Below, piece by piece: positions 62,189 to 64,000 of a DNA stretch of 64,000 nucleotides. The notes under the pieces are model-generated. The model searched no databases. It saw only the letters and a program-made list of their open reading frames with translations, and was not told where the DNA came from. A program made the translations under genes and the position numbers. This DNA comes from Macrococcoides canis (GTDB lineage Bacteria > Bacillota > Bacilli > Staphylococcales > Staphylococcaceae), in assembly GCF_002119805.1 (NCBI RefSeq), contig NZ_CP021059.1, forward strand, positions 2,046,001 through 2,110,000. The letters run 5' to 3'. Every line of letters starts with the position of its first letter. Position 1 is the stretch's first letter.

Positions 62189-63632
62189 ATAGTTCTGCAG
62201 GTTGTACTTGTTGACGTAAAAATTCCTGCTGTTCTTCTTTATTAATTTTAACAATCTTAAATCCAGTATAACCGTAAATAATCGAGATAATAGGTACAAC
62301 AAAGTTTAATATCGCATACGGCGCGTATTCACCAACGCCTACACCTAAAGTAGCCAGAATAAATACACCACATGTATTCCACGGAACGAATACACTTGTC
62401 AACGTCCCGCTATCTTCAAGACAACGCGATAAGTTTTTCGGATGTAATCCTTTATCAATAAATGCTTTTAAATACATACGGCTTGGAACTACAATACTAA
62501 TATACTGCTCTGAGCATGTTGCATTTACAGTGAAACAACTTACGATTGTTGCAGCTATTAAACTTCCTGTTGATTTCGCTACAAGTAAAATCTTTGAAAT
62601 TAAAGCTTGCAACATACCACTAAACTCTAGAATCCCACCGAACGTCATGGCAACGATCGTCATCGAAATCGTAAAGAACATCGACTCTAATCCGCCTTTG
62701 TTGAATAATTCTTGTACAAGTTCATTCTTTGATTCCATAACATATCCAGCTTGTAATGTGTCAGCGATTGTCTTTAATGAATCACCCTGAATGAATAACT
62801 GACATCCTGATCCTAATAAAATACCGACAACTAAAGCAGGAACAGCCGGCACTTTCATTGCAACGAGCACAATAACAGCGACAGGAACTAACAATAACCA
62901 AGGTGAAATCGTAAACTGTGCTTCCATTGCTTTTGTAATAGAATCAATCTTCGAAGTATCTAAATGCCCCCCACTAAATTGACGTCCAATAAAGAAATAT
63001 GCAACTAATGCAATAATTACACCTGGCACAGTTGTATAAAACATATGTTTAATATGAACAAATAAATCCGTACCTGTAAGACCAGATGCAAGGTTTGTCG
63101 TATCTGATAAAGGACTCATCTTATCCCCAAAATAACTGCCTGAAATAACTGCTCCTGCAATCATACCGGCAGGAATATCCATACTTAACCCAATACCCAT
63201 TCCAGCAACACCGACAGTAGCCATTGTTGACCAGCTTGAGCCAATTGCAAGTGCCACGATACCACAAATCACACAGATAGTAACAAGAAACATCGAAGGT
63301 GATATCATCTTTAAGCCATAATAAATCATCGTGGCTACGACACCGCCACCTATCCATGCTCCGATTACAAGACCTACAAGAATGATGATCACAATCGCTG
63401 GTAATGCCATTTTAATTCCACGATACATCATTTCTTCAATCTGTTCCCACGTAAAACCATGACGATGTGCTACTATGGCCGCTACAGCTGTACCAATCAT
63501 CAGTGGAATATGCGGAGCTTGTTCCAATTTTACTACCCAGAATAACATACAGACAATCATAACAAGTAAAGGCACTAACGCCCAGAAAACATTAATATCT
63601 TTTCTTTCAACTACCTTTTTTTCTTTCGCCAT
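62187..63632 (-). CDS. nhaC: Na+/H+ antiporter NhaC family
   Basis: A 481-residue protein with about 11-12 membrane segments. AIGSSWSTMATVGVAGMGIG and SGSYFGDKMSPLSDTTNLASG are NhaC-family signatures, the latter with the transport-site Asp. ATCSEQYISIVVPSRMY is also conserved. NhaC proteins exchange sodium, malate/lactate or other ions, so the exact substrate is uncertain. AGGGGAG precedes the ATG. Confidence 0.92.
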   Translation of the reverse strand: MAKEKKVVERKDINVFWALVPLLVMIVCMLFWVVKLEQAPHIPLMIGTAVAAIVAHRHGFTWEQIEEMMYRGIKMALPAIVIIILVGLVIGAWIGGGVVATMIYYGLKMISPSMFLVTICVICGIVALAIGSSWSTMATVGVAGMGIGLSMDIPAGMIAGAVISGSYFGDKMSPLSDTTNLASGLTGTDLFVHIKHMFYTTVPGVIIALVAYFFIGRQFSGGHLDTSKIDSITKAMEAQFTISPWLLLVPVAVIVLVAMKVPAVPALVVGILLGSGCQLFIQGDSLKTIADTLQAGYVMESKNELVQELFNKGGLESMFFTISMTIVAMTFGGILEFSGMLQALISKILLVAKSTGSLIAATIVSCFTVNATCSEQYISIVVPSRMYLKAFIDKGLHPKNLSRCLEDSGTLTSVFVPWNTCGVFILATLGVGVGEYAPYAILNFVVPIISIIYGYTGFKIVKINKEEQQEFLRQQVQPAEL

Positions 63633-63741
63633 TTTTCATTCTCCCCTTTGATGAAATCGCTTACTTTTTTTATTTTAATGTATTAATGCAAAAAAATCTA
63701 TACTGAATTTTCGAATAAATTAAAAAATTCCAAACAAAATA

Positions 63742-63764
63742 AGATACGCTTGAAATGCGTATCT
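63742..63764 (-). terminator. Hairpin after the terminal small gene
   Basis: AGATACGC/GCGTATCT stem with a seven-base loop, abutting the stop codon. The minus-strand flank TATTTTG is moderately T-rich. Confidence 0.65.
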
Positions 63765-63916
63765 CATTTTTCATCAGATTTAATTTTTTCTACTAACATC
63801 GTGATCGCAAGACACATCATAATAATGAAAGATGCTGCAAGTGCATTATCCGGTCCGACAAACATTTGGAGGAACAACGTTTCTTTCAGGCTAAGTTGCG
63901 TTACTAATACGTCCAT
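63764..63916 (-). CDS. Small single-span membrane protein
   Basis: A 50-residue protein starting MDVLVTQLSLKETLFLQMF, with one hydrophobic segment (ALAASFIIMMCLAITMLV) and a charged tail (EKIKSDEK). GAGGGGG six bases before the ATG at 63916 selects this start over a longer frame. The good ribosome binding site and the terminator support a real gene. No homologue is recognised; its layout recalls small stress or type I toxin-like peptides, but nothing specific supports that. Confidence 0.55.
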   Translation of the reverse strand: MDVLVTQLSLKETLFLQMFVGPDNALAASFIIMMCLAITMLVEKIKSDEK

Positions 63917-64000
63917 ATATTTCCCCCTCATATATCTATTTACTGTCATTATAATATTTTTATCTGAATATTCAAATTACATTTATATTACAAAAAAAAT

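Overview
The window is chromosomal core DNA of a low-GC Gram-positive coccus of the family Staphylococcaceae. Gene order largely follows Staphylococcus (rodA, cls, yidC, thi genes, sceD, ssb, fabZ, murA, atp operon, mnaA, upp, glyA, ywl genes, prfA, tdk, rho, murZ, fba, pyrG, rpoE, coaW, luxS, deo genes, dps). Some Bacillus-like ancestral traits remain: a glpX next to murZ, a Spo0F-like receiver next to fba, and a YrrT/MccA/MccB sulfur cluster. This mix fits Macrococcus (Macrococcoides) best; the genus is inferred, not proven. I see no rRNA, tRNA, insertion sequence, prophage or CRISPR array.

Layout. 1-8 kb: rodA, cardiolipin synthase, an HD phosphohydrolase, YidC, and a thiamine salvage operon (tenA-thiD-thiM-thiE) behind a TPP riboswitch with a clear terminator. 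8-11 kb: two secreted LysM/Rpf-fold peptidoglycan lytic enzymes, each with a WalR-type site, then an SSB paralogue. 11-21 kb: ywpF, fabZ, epuA, murA, a DUF1146 gene and the nine-gene ATP synthase operon. 21-32 kb: mnaA, upp, glyA, the ywlG-F-E-C block, prmC-prfA, tdk, rpmE2, rho and glpX; a three-box DnaA cluster precedes ywlC. 32-38.6 kb: an HxlR regulator beside a perfect palindrome, murZ, fba, the Spo0F-like protein, a DUF2529 gene, a 40-bp tandem repeat, pyrG with a CTP-sensing leader, and rpoE.

38.6-47 kb is the most interesting stretch. It has coaW, then an ATP-grasp/M20 peptidase operon under a SAM-I riboswitch. Running the other way is a gene in which a YrrT-type methyltransferase is fused in frame to the MccA cystathionine synthase across a run of nine A, followed by mccB and luxS. 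Together these could take S-adenosylhomocysteine-derived homocysteine to cysteine. Their promoter carries an inverted repeat that looks like a CymR-type operator.

47-52 kb: two uncharacterised small genes and a large LPXTG surface adhesin (MSCRAMM type) with about 75 copies of a 15-bp repeat. 52-57 kb: the deo operon (deoR, deoC, pdp, deoB) with DeoR- and CcpA-type sites, and a PerR-type box in the dps promoter. 57-64 kb: a DUF3169 gene, an MFS organic-anion transporter with a perfect cre match, a universal stress protein, an LCP wall-polymer ligase, a GNAT gene, a MarR-type regulator, NhaC and a small membrane protein.

Almost every operon end carries an intrinsic terminator, often shared by convergent genes. 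No intergenic stretch exceeds 300 bases.
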